From Granulosicoccus sp964449565 (lineage in GTDB: Bacteria; Pseudomonadota; Gammaproteobacteria; Granulosicoccales; Granulosicoccaceae): DNA of 64,000 nt. The first letter of the stretch is position 1; the number at the start of each line of letters is the position of its first letter. This document shows positions 43,701-51,948 of the stretch, piece after piece. Location: NCBI GenBank assembly GCA_964449565.1, contig CAYUZB010000005.1, positions 1 to 64,000 of the forward strand, given 5' to 3'. The translations under genes and the position numbers were made by a program. The notes beneath the pieces are model-generated. The model was given only the letters and a program-made list of their open reading frames with translations. It was not told the DNA's origin and did not search any database.

Positions 43701-44687
43701 GTTGCCAAGGCCAAGGAGCTTCCTCCAAACACGACTGGAAAGGTGCAAGTTGTCGAGCAAGTCGTCCACTTCGTCAATCGTAAATTACCCGGCAAGGAAC
43801 TCCTGCCGGCCAAGACAACTCGTGCCTTGCTGGGCATCGAGAATCGCGAATATGTACCGATCATCCGTGACCCTGAAAAAACCGATGAAAACAGTGAGGC
43901 AGTGTTCTACTTCCCCGGCTGCGGATCGGAACGGCTATTCAGTCAGGTTGGTCTGGCGACTCTTGCCATGCTATATGACGCGGGCAGTAAAACGGTATTG
44001 CCGCCCGGCTATCTGTGTTGCGGTTACCCTCAGACATCCACTGGCGATGTCGACAAGGGCAAGCAGATAACGACCGAAAACCGAGTTCTGTTCCATCGAG
44101 TGGCCAACACTCTGAACTACCTTGATATCAAAACCGTTGTTGTCTCCTGTGGTACCTGTATGGACCAACTGTTGAAATATGAATTTGAACAGATCTTTCC
44201 GGGTTGTCGTTTATTGGACATCCATGAATATCTGATGGAGAAAAAATACTCTCTTGATGGTGTTGAGGGCGTCAAGTACGTCTATCACGATCCATGTCAC
44301 AGCCCGATGAAAACTTATCAGCCACTGACGGTGACAGAATCCCTTGTTGGTGAGGATGTCACGTTGTCAGATCGTTGTTGCGGTGAATCGGGGACCTTTG
44401 CTGTTGCAAGGCCAGATATTGCCACGCAGGTACGCGCGCGAAAAGCCAAAGAATTAAAGGCCAATCTCGCTGCCAACGATGTTCAGGAAAACGACAAAAA
44501 CCATGATGTACGCATGCTGACATCGTGTCCTGCCTGTGTACAGGGTTTAAGTCGCTACAAAGATGAAACCGGGATGGATACTGACTATATCGTCGTGGAA
44601 CTGGCGAAAGGGCTCTTTGGTGAGACTTGGGACAGGGATTTTGTTGAACGGGCCAACAAAGGTGGTGTAGAGCAGGTTTTGTTGTAA
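40779..44687 (+). CDS. FAD-linked oxidase / Fe-S dehydrogenase fusion (DUF3683 type)
   Basis: A very long (1302-residue) fusion. An N-terminal DUF3683-like region (to about residue 150) is followed by a GlcD/D-lactate-dehydrogenase type FAD domain (ARGGGTGYTGGAIP near 203, HAGDGNIHTNIPV near 705, GEHGIGLTK near 750). Next come two 4Fe-4S motifs (CLRCGKCKPVC and CTVCHKCLAPCPV, about 830-910). The C-terminal part has two CCG cysteine-rich domains (CCGYPQTSTGD, SCGTCMDQL, DRCCGESGTFAV, CPACVQGL) as in GlcF and heterodisulfide reductase. It joins in one chain what glycolate oxidase divides among GlcD/E/F. It likely oxidises a 2-hydroxy acid and passes electrons to the membrane; the substrate is unknown. 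Confidence 0.88.
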   Translation: MTSLDPGPVTLPSGAKREIPYNYTSFTDPDIARRYLGKAGWELIEGLRHQRRTGQSARMLFEVLGDMWVIDRNPFIQEDLVANPKRRTALVDALHHRVAQISQRADDSKEVAELIALAKEAVVTFERGLTELKRQQKAIKQALSGITHADNIRFDGLSRVSHVTDATDWRVELPLLVLTPDTEAELPALIKTCISLGLTIIARGGGTGYTGGAIPLDRQTAVINLEKLDKLEPVSLRQLPVSDENAAAEAIETQTIRVGAGVVTKRVAEAAERQGLAFAVDPTSQDASTIGGNIAMNAGGKKAVLWGTTLDNLVSWRMVDARGDWLDVERLDHNLGKIHLQERVRFRVSRTDAISGELKGEPTIIEAPGASMRLQGLGKDVTDKFLGGLPGAQKEGCDGLITSAVFVLHRMPPAIRTVCMEFYGKDLRDAVLAITDVKDYIDANQEIQLAGLEHLDDRYIKAVSYSAKAARGELPKMLLLADIVGEDDKAVASAASAVVQTVNARGAEGFIAVSAEARQQFWAARSRTAAIAAHTNAFKINEDVVIPLDRLADYSEGIERINIEHSLSNKLMMLDDVRQLLGSSEAIRLIGAASSSDEETLALADASLKAALEQLNELRADWLELLERVQCADERFLKAIEQSGTSDPITEEDECVYALLRRDKRISYRQSVEQALKERFSGKRFANLRARLDDIHSQCRPKRLFAALHMHAGDGNIHTNIPVNSNDSVMMHQAEVIVDRVMYLARALNGVISGEHGIGLTKMQYMDDDTVNAFADYKSHVDPDGHFNRGKLMPGSGLQNAYTPSLRLIQQEALILEQSELGALNDSIKDCLRCGKCKPVCATHDPGANLLYSPRNKVLGTGLIIEAFLYEEQTRRGISIRHFDEMNDIADHCTVCHKCLAPCPVDIDFGEVSINMRKVLKDRGQRRRSLGTTASMAFLNAKDPTTIKVMRKGMIDFGFKAQRTATDIVKRLPSVAKAKELPPNTTGKVQVVEQVVHFVNRKLPGKELLPAKTTRALLGIENREYVPIIRDPEKTDENSEAVFYFPGCGSERLFSQVGLATLAMLYDAGSKTVLPPGYLCCGYPQTSTGDVDKGKQITTENRVLFHRVANTLNYLDIKTVVVSCGTCMDQLLKYEFEQIFPGCRLLDIHEYLMEKKYSLDGVEGVKYVYHDPCHSPMKTYQPLTVTESLVGEDVTLSDRCCGESGTFAVARPDIATQVRARKAKELKANLAANDVQENDKNHDVRMLTSCPACVQGLSRYKDETGMDTDYIVVELAKGLFGETWDRDFVERANKGGVEQVLL

Positions 44688-44732
44688 TAACATCTTAATT
44701 TGAAACGTCTGGAAAACTAGACTTATTGTCTC

Positions 44733-45073
44733 GATACACAGCCCATAGAGTCGATACGTTGAACGTAAGTGAATCAGCTCCGTGGAGTCGCTACGTAGAG
44801 TGAGTGCGATCCAGTTCCGCAGAGTTGCTGCGTAGAGTGAGTGTGATCCAGTTCCGCAGAGTNNNNNNNNNNNNNNNNNNNNNNNNNNNNNNNNNNNNNN
44901 NNNNNNNNNNNNNNNNNNNNNNNNNNNNNNNNNNNNNNNNNNNNNNNNNNNNNNNNNNNNNNGATCCAGTTCCGCAGAGTTGCTGCGTAGAGTGAGTGTG
45001 ATCCAGTTCCGCAGAGTTGCTGCGTAGAGTGAGTGTGATCCAGTTCCGCAGAGTCGCTACGTAGAGTGTATTA
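44733..45073. repeat. 37-bp tandem repeat array interrupted by an assembly gap
   Basis: Units of 37 bases begin with GATCCAGTTCCGCAGAGTTG at 44808, 44845 (cut), 44963, 45000 and 45037. A divergent copy is at 44771 and a very divergent one at about 44733. The period is exact over four junctions. Each full unit has an inverted pair CGCAG-AGTTG-CTGCG. Both contig ends lie within the array, so its true copy number is unknown. A frame through it on the minus strand is an artefact because 37 is not a multiple of three. Confidence 0.93.
44863..44962. other. Assembly gap (100 N) inside the tandem repeat
   Basis: Exactly 100 N, flanked on both sides by the same 37-bp repeat. The gap is very probably caused by the repeat itself. 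Confidence 0.98.
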
Positions 45074-45119
45074 AGTATAGTGTATCTACCAGAGTGGAAG
45101 AGACAAGCTTCCCACTCAA

Positions 45120-46436
45120 TCAAGCCCGATCAAATATTGACCCGGAAGTAGGGCTCAACAACTTGTGGTAGAGCTTCCCGGCTGACACATCCGTCATATT
45201 CGCAAGGTAGTCGGCAATGGCGCGCAAGCCGATTTCCTGATAGTTCGCATAAACCTCATGTGGTAACAGGCGCTTCGGATTGGCCGCGAATATTTCAAAC
45301 AGCCGAACAATGACACGCTGCCCCTTGTACTGCAGCATTTGCAGTTCCGGACGCAAGATCACATGTTGCATGACAAAATCCTTGATCAGCAACAGTATTT
45401 TGTACGCCAGAGGTTCCATGGTCGCTTGTAAACGCAGCAAGGGGTCAGTAAATCCATCGTCTTCACGTAGGTAAATGCTTCGAATCAGATAACCCACCAG
45501 GCGACTGATCGCATGCTTGCGATCTTTTGATGATCCGCTGAACAGATCTTTGTTGAATGTATCCAGCTTGTCACTAACCGGATTCGAACACAGTGACGCA
45601 AGCACGTCTGAGACGTCAGAATTCCAGGCAGTACGCTCAACAAGACCCAGAGCCAGAGCATCCTCAAGATCATGAATGCCGTAGGCGATATCATCCGCCA
45701 GTTCCATGATGCTGGTATCAAAGGGCTTGAAATGCGCCTTCAAATGTCCTTGTCCCTTATCTCTGGTGCTGCGAAACCGTTTTTTATCCGCGGCCGAGAA
45801 CGGCTCCAACATCCAGTCAAGCACATCGCGCTCTTGATCATAGAGACACTTGGGGGGTGACCAGTGATCAATATTCAGTGGTGTTGTTTTCTCCTCTGGC
45901 CTCTGCGGATAGCGGACGACTTCAGAATAGAGAACCGGATATTTGATCGTGCCGAGCATCGTGCGACGCGTCAGATCAAGACCGCAATTCGGTGAGTATT
46001 CGCCTAGCCTTGCCAGGATTCGCAAGGTCTGGCCATTCGCCTCAAAGCCGCCGTCGTCGCGCATCATGGCGTTCATCGCAACCTCGCCACCGTGGCCGAA
46101 GGGTGAATGCCCGATGTCATGGGCGAGGCAGATGGCCTCGATAAGGCTGAAAGAAGGAATCAGCGATGCATATTCGGCATTGGCGTTCTGATCACGTAAC
46201 CATTCGCAGATTCCCGAGCCGACTTGCGCGACTTCCAGTGAATGCGTCAGACGCGTGCGGTAAAAGTCGCTTTCTCCCAGACCGAGTACCTGTGTCTTGG
46301 ACTGCAGGCTACGAAATGAGGCGCTGTGAATGATGCGCGCACGATCGCGTTGGTATTGACTGTCGTCGCGGGTGCTGTTGAACCCACGGTCCTGCCCATC
46401 GGTCCGATCCGAACGGCGTTCCAACCAGACACTCAA
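45120..46436 (-). CDS. dgt: Deoxyguanosinetriphosphate triphosphohydrolase-like protein
   Basis: An HD-domain enzyme (438 residues) that releases triphosphate from dGTP or other dNTPs. RARIIHSASFRSLQSKTQV and YRTRLTHSLEVAQVG bring the first His. The HD pair is in ICLAHDIGHSPFGHGGE, and the last metal Asp is in MELADDIAYGIHDLED. It may keep nucleotide pools balanced, and some members restrict phage. Its 3' end abuts the 37-bp repeat array. Confidence 0.93.
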   Translation of the reverse strand: MSVWLERRSDRTDGQDRGFNSTRDDSQYQRDRARIIHSASFRSLQSKTQVLGLGESDFYRTRLTHSLEVAQVGSGICEWLRDQNANAEYASLIPSFSLIEAICLAHDIGHSPFGHGGEVAMNAMMRDDGGFEANGQTLRILARLGEYSPNCGLDLTRRTMLGTIKYPVLYSEVVRYPQRPEEKTTPLNIDHWSPPKCLYDQERDVLDWMLEPFSAADKKRFRSTRDKGQGHLKAHFKPFDTSIMELADDIAYGIHDLEDALALGLVERTAWNSDVSDVLASLCSNPVSDKLDTFNKDLFSGSSKDRKHAISRLVGYLIRSIYLREDDGFTDPLLRLQATMEPLAYKILLLIKDFVMQHVILRPELQMLQYKGQRVIVRLFEIFAANPKRLLPHEVYANYQEIGLRAIADYLANMTDVSAGKLYHKLLSPTSGSIFDRA

Positions 46437-46520
46437 AAGTCGCTCCTTGGGTCATGCAAAATAGACAGGGGGGAGTTTATCAGTTCGGTTAACCTAAAAT
46501 GAGTCCATGAGCGAGACAAC

Positions 46521-47081
46521 ATGACCGCCGCAAGCAATCACGTGCCTACTGAATGGCTGGATATCGTCGATAGTGATGATCGAATCATTGGTGCCGGACC
46601 GCGCGGCATTGTGCATGAAAAAGCCTATATGCATCGCGCTGTGCATATCATGCTGTGTAATACGGCCGGGGAGGTGTTCCTGCAGCGGCGCAGTCACGAC
46701 AAGGATACGAACCCGGGTCTGTGGGACACAAGCTGTGCGGGACATATCGACAGCGGTGAGTCTGTTATCGTCGGGGCATTGCGCGAACTGGAAGAGGAGC
46801 TGGGCATCAGGCTCTCAAGCGAGGCCCTGATTGAGCGAAGCCGGCTCCCACCGAGTCATGACAATGGCTTCGAGCACGTTACTCTTTATACTGCACTGTC
46901 AGATGAACCGTTGACTCTTTGCCCCGCTGAGATAATTGACGGCAAATGGGTCGCTCCCGCGGTGCTCGATACGCTGCTGCAAGAAGCGCCTCAGCAATTC
47001 ACCACGACTTTTCAGCTTATCTGGCAGACAATTCGTCACTATTTTCAGGAAGGCTCTTGTGATATCAAGCAAACAACTTAA
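46521..47081 (+). CDS. Nudix hydrolase (IPP-isomerase/YfcD-like)
   Basis: The 186-residue protein has a full Nudix box GHIDSGESVIVGALRELEEE followed by LGI at about residues 75-97. RAVHIMLCNTAGEVFLQRRS and WDTSCAGH are typical of the YfcD/isopentenyl-diphosphate isomerase-like branch. The metal-dependent cleavage of a nucleoside-diphosphate-linked substrate is likely; the exact substrate is unknown. It is divergent from dgt and overlaps the next gene by 23 bases. Confidence 0.9.
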   Translation: MTAASNHVPTEWLDIVDSDDRIIGAGPRGIVHEKAYMHRAVHIMLCNTAGEVFLQRRSHDKDTNPGLWDTSCAGHIDSGESVIVGALRELEEELGIRLSSEALIERSRLPPSHDNGFEHVTLYTALSDEPLTLCPAEIIDGKWVAPAVLDTLLQEAPQQFTTTFQLIWQTIRHYFQEGSCDIKQTT

Positions 47082-47994
47082 GCTCCCGCTGATTGCGGCT
47101 CCGATGTTTCTCGTATCCGGCCCGGAGATCGTTACGGCCTGTTGCAAGGCAGGAATAATAGGCAGCTTTCCAGCGCTCAACCAGCGCACGGCCGAAGGGT
47201 TTGACGAATGGCTTACCCTTATCGAAAACGAACTCAAGGGTGTTCCGAATCCGGGTTTTGCGGTCAACCTGATTGTGCACAAGACCAATCCACGTTTGCA
47301 TGAGGATCTCGACACTTGCATCAAGCACAAGGTGCCCTTGATCATTACATCACTCGGCGCAGTACCCGAAATCGTCGATGCTGTGCACGCTTACGGAGGA
47401 TTGGTGTATCACGATGTCATCAACCTCCGACATGCTAACAAAGCTGCACAAGCCGGGGTCGATGGCCTGATCGCGGTAAGCGCAGGTGCAGGGGGGCATG
47501 CCGGTTTGCTCAGTCCGTTTGCGTTGATCAGTGAAATCAGGAAGTTCTACGACAAGACGATCATCCTGTCTGGCGCCATGAGCACGGGACGTGACATTGC
47601 AGCCGCACAAGCGGCTGGTGCCGACTACGCCTACATGGGCACACGTTTTATCAACACAAAAGAGAGTCGTGCCATCGATGATTACAAGAACATGATCATC
47701 GACGCGGCTGCAGCCGATATCGTTTATACCGACAAAGTCTCAGGCGTGAATGCCAATTTCCTCGGCCCGAGCATCGCGGCTGCTGGTGGGAATGACGAAT
47801 CTCATGCCGGCAAGGAAGTCGATTTTGGCAATGAACTACTGGCCGACGAGGCCAAGGCCTGGAAAGATGTCTGGTCGGCAGGTCATGGAGTGGGCGGAAT
47901 CGACGATATTCCGAACGTGAGCGACCTTGTGAGTCGCCTGCGTGCCGAATACACAGCGGCGATTGATACCCTTGCCAAAAGCCCGTATCGCTAG
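47059..47994 (+). CDS. Nitronate monooxygenase-like flavoprotein
   Basis: A TIM-barrel FMN protein of 311 residues in the nitronate monooxygenase/2-nitropropane dioxygenase group. The GTG at 47059 is supported by AGGAAGG five bases before it; the frame is open further upstream only because it runs across the Nudix gene. LPLIAAPMFLVSGPE begins the barrel; SAGAGGHAGLLSP holds the catalytic-type His, and GADYAYMGTRF the phosphate site of FMN. It overlaps the Nudix gene by 23 bases, so the two are coupled. Confidence 0.88.
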   Translation: MISSKQLKLPLIAAPMFLVSGPEIVTACCKAGIIGSFPALNQRTAEGFDEWLTLIENELKGVPNPGFAVNLIVHKTNPRLHEDLDTCIKHKVPLIITSLGAVPEIVDAVHAYGGLVYHDVINLRHANKAAQAGVDGLIAVSAGAGGHAGLLSPFALISEIRKFYDKTIILSGAMSTGRDIAAAQAAGADYAYMGTRFINTKESRAIDDYKNMIIDAAAADIVYTDKVSGVNANFLGPSIAAAGGNDESHAGKEVDFGNELLADEAKAWKDVWSAGHGVGGIDDIPNVSDLVSRLRAEYTAAIDTLAKSPYR

Positions 47995-48014
47995 TTTTAG
48001 CCGAGATAGTTGTC

Positions 48015-50474
48015 ATGCCAGAAGCAATTCCAAACAAGGCCAGTGCGGTCATCATCGGCGGGGGAGTGACAGGCGCCAGTGTTGCTTATCATTTGGCAAA
48101 GCTGGGTTGGCAAGATGTTGTCTTGCTTGAACGTAAACAATTTGCCTGTGGAACTACCTGGCATGCGGCGGGTTTGATTGGCACCATGCGGGCCAATGAA
48201 AGCCATGCCCGTTTAGCGGAATACTCGATGCGTCTGCTCGGTGAACTCGAAGAAGAAACCGGACAATCAACAGGCTTCCGTCAGGTGGGCAGTCTGAGCA
48301 TCGCGCATAGTGAAGATCGCTGGGAGGAATTACGCCGCGTCGCTTCAATGAACAATGCTTTTGGCGTGACCCGTGTTGATCAAGTCACGCCGCAAGAGAT
48401 CAGTAAACTTTTCCCATTGATTGATACCAGCGATCTGATCGGCGGTACCTTTGTCGAACATGACGGTAAAGGAAACCCGATAGAAATTACAACCGCTTTC
48501 ATCAAGGGTGCAAGATTGCGGGGTGCCAAGTGTATTGAAGGCGTCAAGGTCATTGATGTCGATATTCAAAATCGCCAAGTCAAAGGCGTCATGACAGATC
48601 AAGGGCGTATCGATACCGATTTTGTTGTCAACTGTGGTGGCATGTGGGCACGAGAGCTTGGCAAGTTGAGTGGGGTGAACATACCGCTTCATGCTTGTGA
48701 ACACTATTACGCCGTCACCGAAAAACATGAATCGGTAACAACAGACTTGCCTGTCCTTCGCGACCATGACAAATGCATTTATATAAAAGAGGATGCTGGT
48801 GGTCTTCTGGTCGGCGCGTTCGAGAAGAAAGCGCGTGCCTGGGGACAGCAAGGTATCCCCGAAGACTTCAGCTTCGATGAGTTACCGGGTCATGTAGAGG
48901 AGCAACTCATGCCGGTGCTTGAGGATGCCATGATCCGTGTGCCGATGCTGCAGGACGTCGGCTGGCGCAGCTTTTTCTGTGGCCCTGAGTCTTTCACCCC
49001 TGATGATCAATTTCATGTCGGCTTGTCGCCAGAGGTGCAAGGCTACTTTGTCGCTGCGGGGCTCAACTCAGTTGGCATCCAGAGCGCAGGTGGTCTTGGC
49101 AAGGTCTGCGCCGAATGGATGCACAACGGCTTTTGTCCGTTGGATTTATGGGGTAACGATATTCGGCGCATGTACCCGTTTATGGGTACGCGTGCGTTTG
49201 CCGCCGACCGTGCCGAAGAATCACTGGGATTGTTATATGACAATCACTACCCATTCCGCCAATTTGAAACTGGCCGCAATATCCGCTTGTCTCCGGCTCA
49301 TCAGCGTCTGGTTGAAAACCGTGCATGCTTTGGACAGGTTGCGGGTTGGGAACGTCCCAACTGGTTTGCCCCCGAAGGTGTTAAACCCGAATATCAATAC
49401 AGTTTCGGCCGTCAAAACTGGTTTGAGTATTCGGCTGCTGAACACCGGGCGGCACGCGAGTCGCTGGCCTTGTTCGACCAATCCAGCTTCTCCAAATATC
49501 TGGTGCAAGGTCGTGATGCGGTCAAGTGCCTGCAACGTATCTGCAGTGCCAATGTGGATGTCGCACCGAACCGGATCGTTTATACCCACTGGCTCAATGA
49601 TCGGGGGGGCATTGAAGCAGACTTGACCGTAACGCGTCTTGATGAGCGGCGCTTCATGGTCATCAGTGCTGCAGCTACGACGCATAAGGATCTTGACTGG
49701 CTGGCGAGACATATCGACGACGATAGTCATTGCACCGTCACTGATATCACATCGCAATTTGCGATCTTTGGCATCATGGGACCAAACAGCCGCACCATGC
49801 TTGAACCGTTGTTGGGTATTGATTTGTCCAACGACGTGTTCCCGTTTGGGCGCAGTATTGAAGCTGAGCTAGGCTATGTGCCAATACGGATAACCAGAGT
49901 CTCTTTTGTCGGCGAACTGGGTTGGGAAATTTGTCTGCCGGCCGAGATGGCCATTGCAGGCTTTGACAAGTTGCTTGAAGCAGGGCAATCCCACGGACTG
50001 ACGCTTGCAGGCTTGCACGCTTTGGACAGCTGTCGCATCGAAAAGAAATTCCTGCACTTCGGTCACGATGTGGCTGATGAGGACACGCCGCTGGAAGCTG
50101 GTGTTGGTTTTGTCTGCGCTATGGATAAAACTACCCCGTTTATTGGTTATGATGCGATCGCCAGGCAGAAAGATAGCGGAGCACATTTCAATAAGCGTCT
50201 CGTGCAGTTTGTTCTCGACGACGGCCAGCCATTGTTGTATCACCATGAACCGATCATGCAAGGCGATCATTGTGTGGGATACCTGACGTCGGGTAACTAT
50301 GGGCACACCCTCGGTGCCTCGGTTGGCCTCGGTTACGTCAAGTCTCAGGAAAAAATCACCGCCGATTGGCTTGCCGCGCAACGCTGGTCGATTGACGTCG
50401 GCGGCGAGCTATTCACAGCCAGGGCGGGTCTCAGAGCCGCCTATGATCCGGCTGGGGATCGCATGCGTGACTGA
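48015..50474 (+). CDS. Dimethylglycine/sarcosine dehydrogenase-like FAD enzyme with GcvT domain
   Basis: The 819-residue protein has a DAO-type FAD domain at the N-terminus (VIIGGGVTGASVAYHLAKLG). GTTWHAAGLIGTMRA follows, where the His is the covalent FAD site in dimethylglycine dehydrogenase. A middle linking domain and a C-terminal aminomethyltransferase (GcvT) domain starting near residue 430 complete the layout. The usual product is formaldehyde bound to tetrahydrofolate. It is likely used in glycine betaine or related methylamine breakdown, common in marine bacteria. No other betaine gene is nearby. Confidence 0.88.
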   Translation: MPEAIPNKASAVIIGGGVTGASVAYHLAKLGWQDVVLLERKQFACGTTWHAAGLIGTMRANESHARLAEYSMRLLGELEEETGQSTGFRQVGSLSIAHSEDRWEELRRVASMNNAFGVTRVDQVTPQEISKLFPLIDTSDLIGGTFVEHDGKGNPIEITTAFIKGARLRGAKCIEGVKVIDVDIQNRQVKGVMTDQGRIDTDFVVNCGGMWARELGKLSGVNIPLHACEHYYAVTEKHESVTTDLPVLRDHDKCIYIKEDAGGLLVGAFEKKARAWGQQGIPEDFSFDELPGHVEEQLMPVLEDAMIRVPMLQDVGWRSFFCGPESFTPDDQFHVGLSPEVQGYFVAAGLNSVGIQSAGGLGKVCAEWMHNGFCPLDLWGNDIRRMYPFMGTRAFAADRAEESLGLLYDNHYPFRQFETGRNIRLSPAHQRLVENRACFGQVAGWERPNWFAPEGVKPEYQYSFGRQNWFEYSAAEHRAARESLALFDQSSFSKYLVQGRDAVKCLQRICSANVDVAPNRIVYTHWLNDRGGIEADLTVTRLDERRFMVISAAATTHKDLDWLARHIDDDSHCTVTDITSQFAIFGIMGPNSRTMLEPLLGIDLSNDVFPFGRSIEAELGYVPIRITRVSFVGELGWEICLPAEMAIAGFDKLLEAGQSHGLTLAGLHALDSCRIEKKFLHFGHDVADEDTPLEAGVGFVCAMDKTTPFIGYDAIARQKDSGAHFNKRLVQFVLDDGQPLLYHHEPIMQGDHCVGYLTSGNYGHTLGASVGLGYVKSQEKITADWLAAQRWSIDVGGELFTARAGLRAAYDPAGDRMRD

Positions 50475-50489
50475 ATAGTCCTGTACAGT

Positions 50490-50506
50490 CGGTCTGGAAC
50501 AGACCG
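50490..50506. promoter_or_regulatory. Perfect 7-bp inverted repeat before rmlC
   Basis: CGGTCTG-GAA-CAGACCG lies 40 bases before the rmlC start. It has no T-run, so it is not a standard terminator. It could be an operator or an mRNA hairpin. Confidence 0.35.
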
Positions 50507-50545
50507 TGCTTGCCGGTAGGGGATTCCTGAGCTATTCACTGTGTG

Positions 50546-51091
50546 ATGCGCATCATTGAAACATCCCTGACCGACGTCAAGATCATCGAGCCCACCGTGT
50601 TCGGTGATGAGCGCGGATTCTTTATGGAAACCTGGAGTCAGCGAGCCTTCGCTGAACACGGTATCGAACAGAATTTCGTGCAGGACAATCACAGCCGTTC
50701 GGCGCGCGGAGTGCTGCGCGGCATGCACTATCAAATCAAACATCCTCAAGGCAAGCTGGTTCGCGTCACGCAAGGTGAAGTCTTTGACGTTGCTGTCGAT
50801 ATGCGAAAGTCATCTCGGCAGTTCGGCCAATGGGTAGGCGTTGAACTTAGCGACAACAACAAGCGACAACTTTGGGTACCTCCCGGATTTGCCCATGGCT
50901 TCCTGGTGCTTTCAGAGACAGCCGACTTCCAGTACAAGTGCACCGACATTTATGCCCCTGAATATGAGCGCAGTCTTATCTGGAATGATCCTGATGTTGG
51001 GATCGAATGGCCATTGAATGATTTGACACCGCAACTGGCGGATAAGGACAAGGCAGGGCTCCCTTTTAACGAATGTGATACCTATTCATGA
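50546..51091 (+). CDS. rmlC: dTDP-4-dehydrorhamnose 3,5-epimerase
   Basis: A cupin-fold epimerase in dTDP-rhamnose synthesis. FVQDNHSRSARGVLRGMHYQ carries the catalytic His, GKLVRVTQGEVFDVAVD and WVPPGFAHGFLVLSE are conserved. The ATG at 50546 is preferred to the GTG directly before it, giving 181 residues. The stop overlaps the rmlD start by 4 bases. Confidence 0.95.
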   Translation: MRIIETSLTDVKIIEPTVFGDERGFFMETWSQRAFAEHGIEQNFVQDNHSRSARGVLRGMHYQIKHPQGKLVRVTQGEVFDVAVDMRKSSRQFGQWVGVELSDNNKRQLWVPPGFAHGFLVLSETADFQYKCTDIYAPEYERSLIWNDPDVGIEWPLNDLTPQLADKDKAGLPFNECDTYS

Positions 51092-51948
51092 TAAAGGTCT
51101 TCATCACCGGCAGCCCGGTTGGTCAATTGCATTGGGAGCTATTGCGTAGCTGCCCGGACGGTATCTCGATCTCATCAGTCGAATCACTCGATATCACAGA
51201 TACCGAGGCCGTCAAAGATGCGATTGCAAAAGCAAAGCCGGATGTCATTATCAATCCTGCTGCTTACACAGCCGTCGACAAGGCGGAAGAAGAAAGCAAA
51301 CTGGCTCATGCCATAAATGCGATCGGTGTGGTCAATCTGGTTGCGGCCGCAAAGCCCGTCAATGCTCACATCGTTCATATCTCGACGGACTATGTCTTCG
51401 GTGCTGGCGATGGCTCGCCGTTCAAAGTCGACGCGCCGGTAGCCCCGGTCAGCGTCTATGGTAAAACCAAACTCGAAGGCGAGAGAGTCTTGACTTCCGC
51501 CATGCCAGACAGCAGTGTGATCGTTAGAACTGCCTGGGTCTATTCATCGAACGGCAACAACTTCGTCAAGACGATGCTCAAGTTGATGTCGGAGCGTGAT
51601 GAACTCGGTATCATCAGCGATCAGATCGGTTCACCTACCTGGGCAAGGTCATTGGCTGGCGCTCTGTGGTCAGCGACGCTCAAGCGCACGACTGGTATTC
51701 ACCACTGGACCGGCGGTGGCGTTGCCAGCTGGTATGACTTCGCGGTGGCTATTGGGGAAGAAGCTGTCACGCTGGGTTTGCTGGACAAAACTATATCGAT
51801 CAAACCCTTGCGTACGGATCAGTACCCAACAAACGCTGTGAGACCTTTTTACAGTGTTCTCGATATTAGTCGAACCAGTGAAGCACTAGACTTGCCTGTT
51901 ACGCATTGGCGAGATGATCTACGCGCGATGCTCAAGGAACTCGAATAA
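51088..51948 (+). CDS. rmlD: dTDP-4-dehydrorhamnose reductase
   Basis: An SDR enzyme (286 residues) that makes the last step to dTDP-L-rhamnose. The N-terminal cofactor loop reads FITGSPVGQLHWELL, slightly unlike the usual GANGQLG. INPAAYTAVDKAEEE, HISTDYVFGAGDGSPF and the VYGKTKLEGE Tyr/Lys pair are conserved. It overlaps rmlC by 4 bases and shares one base with rmlB. Confidence 0.94.
   Translation: MIKVFITGSPVGQLHWELLRSCPDGISISSVESLDITDTEAVKDAIAKAKPDVIINPAAYTAVDKAEEESKLAHAINAIGVVNLVAAAKPVNAHIVHISTDYVFGAGDGSPFKVDAPVAPVSVYGKTKLEGERVLTSAMPDSSVIVRTAWVYSSNGNNFVKTMLKLMSERDELGIISDQIGSPTWARSLAGALWSATLKRTTGIHHWTGGGVASWYDFAVAIGEEAVTLGLLDKTISIKPLRTDQYPTNAVRPFYSVLDISRTSEALDLPVTHWRDDLRAMLKELE

Noticed and set aside
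44807..44837. ECF11 promoter inside the 37-bp repeats (TGATCC...TAG)
   Set aside because: The spacing to the TAG is 20 rather than 18 bases, and the match recurs with every repeat unit, so it is a chance product of the repeat.
44733..45073. CRISPR array
   Set aside because: The repeats are directly adjacent with no spacers, and no cas genes are in the window.
44791..45123. Minus-strand frame of 110 codons over the 37-bp repeats
   Set aside because: It exists only because of N filler and repeat phase; 37 is not a multiple of three and the translation matches nothing.
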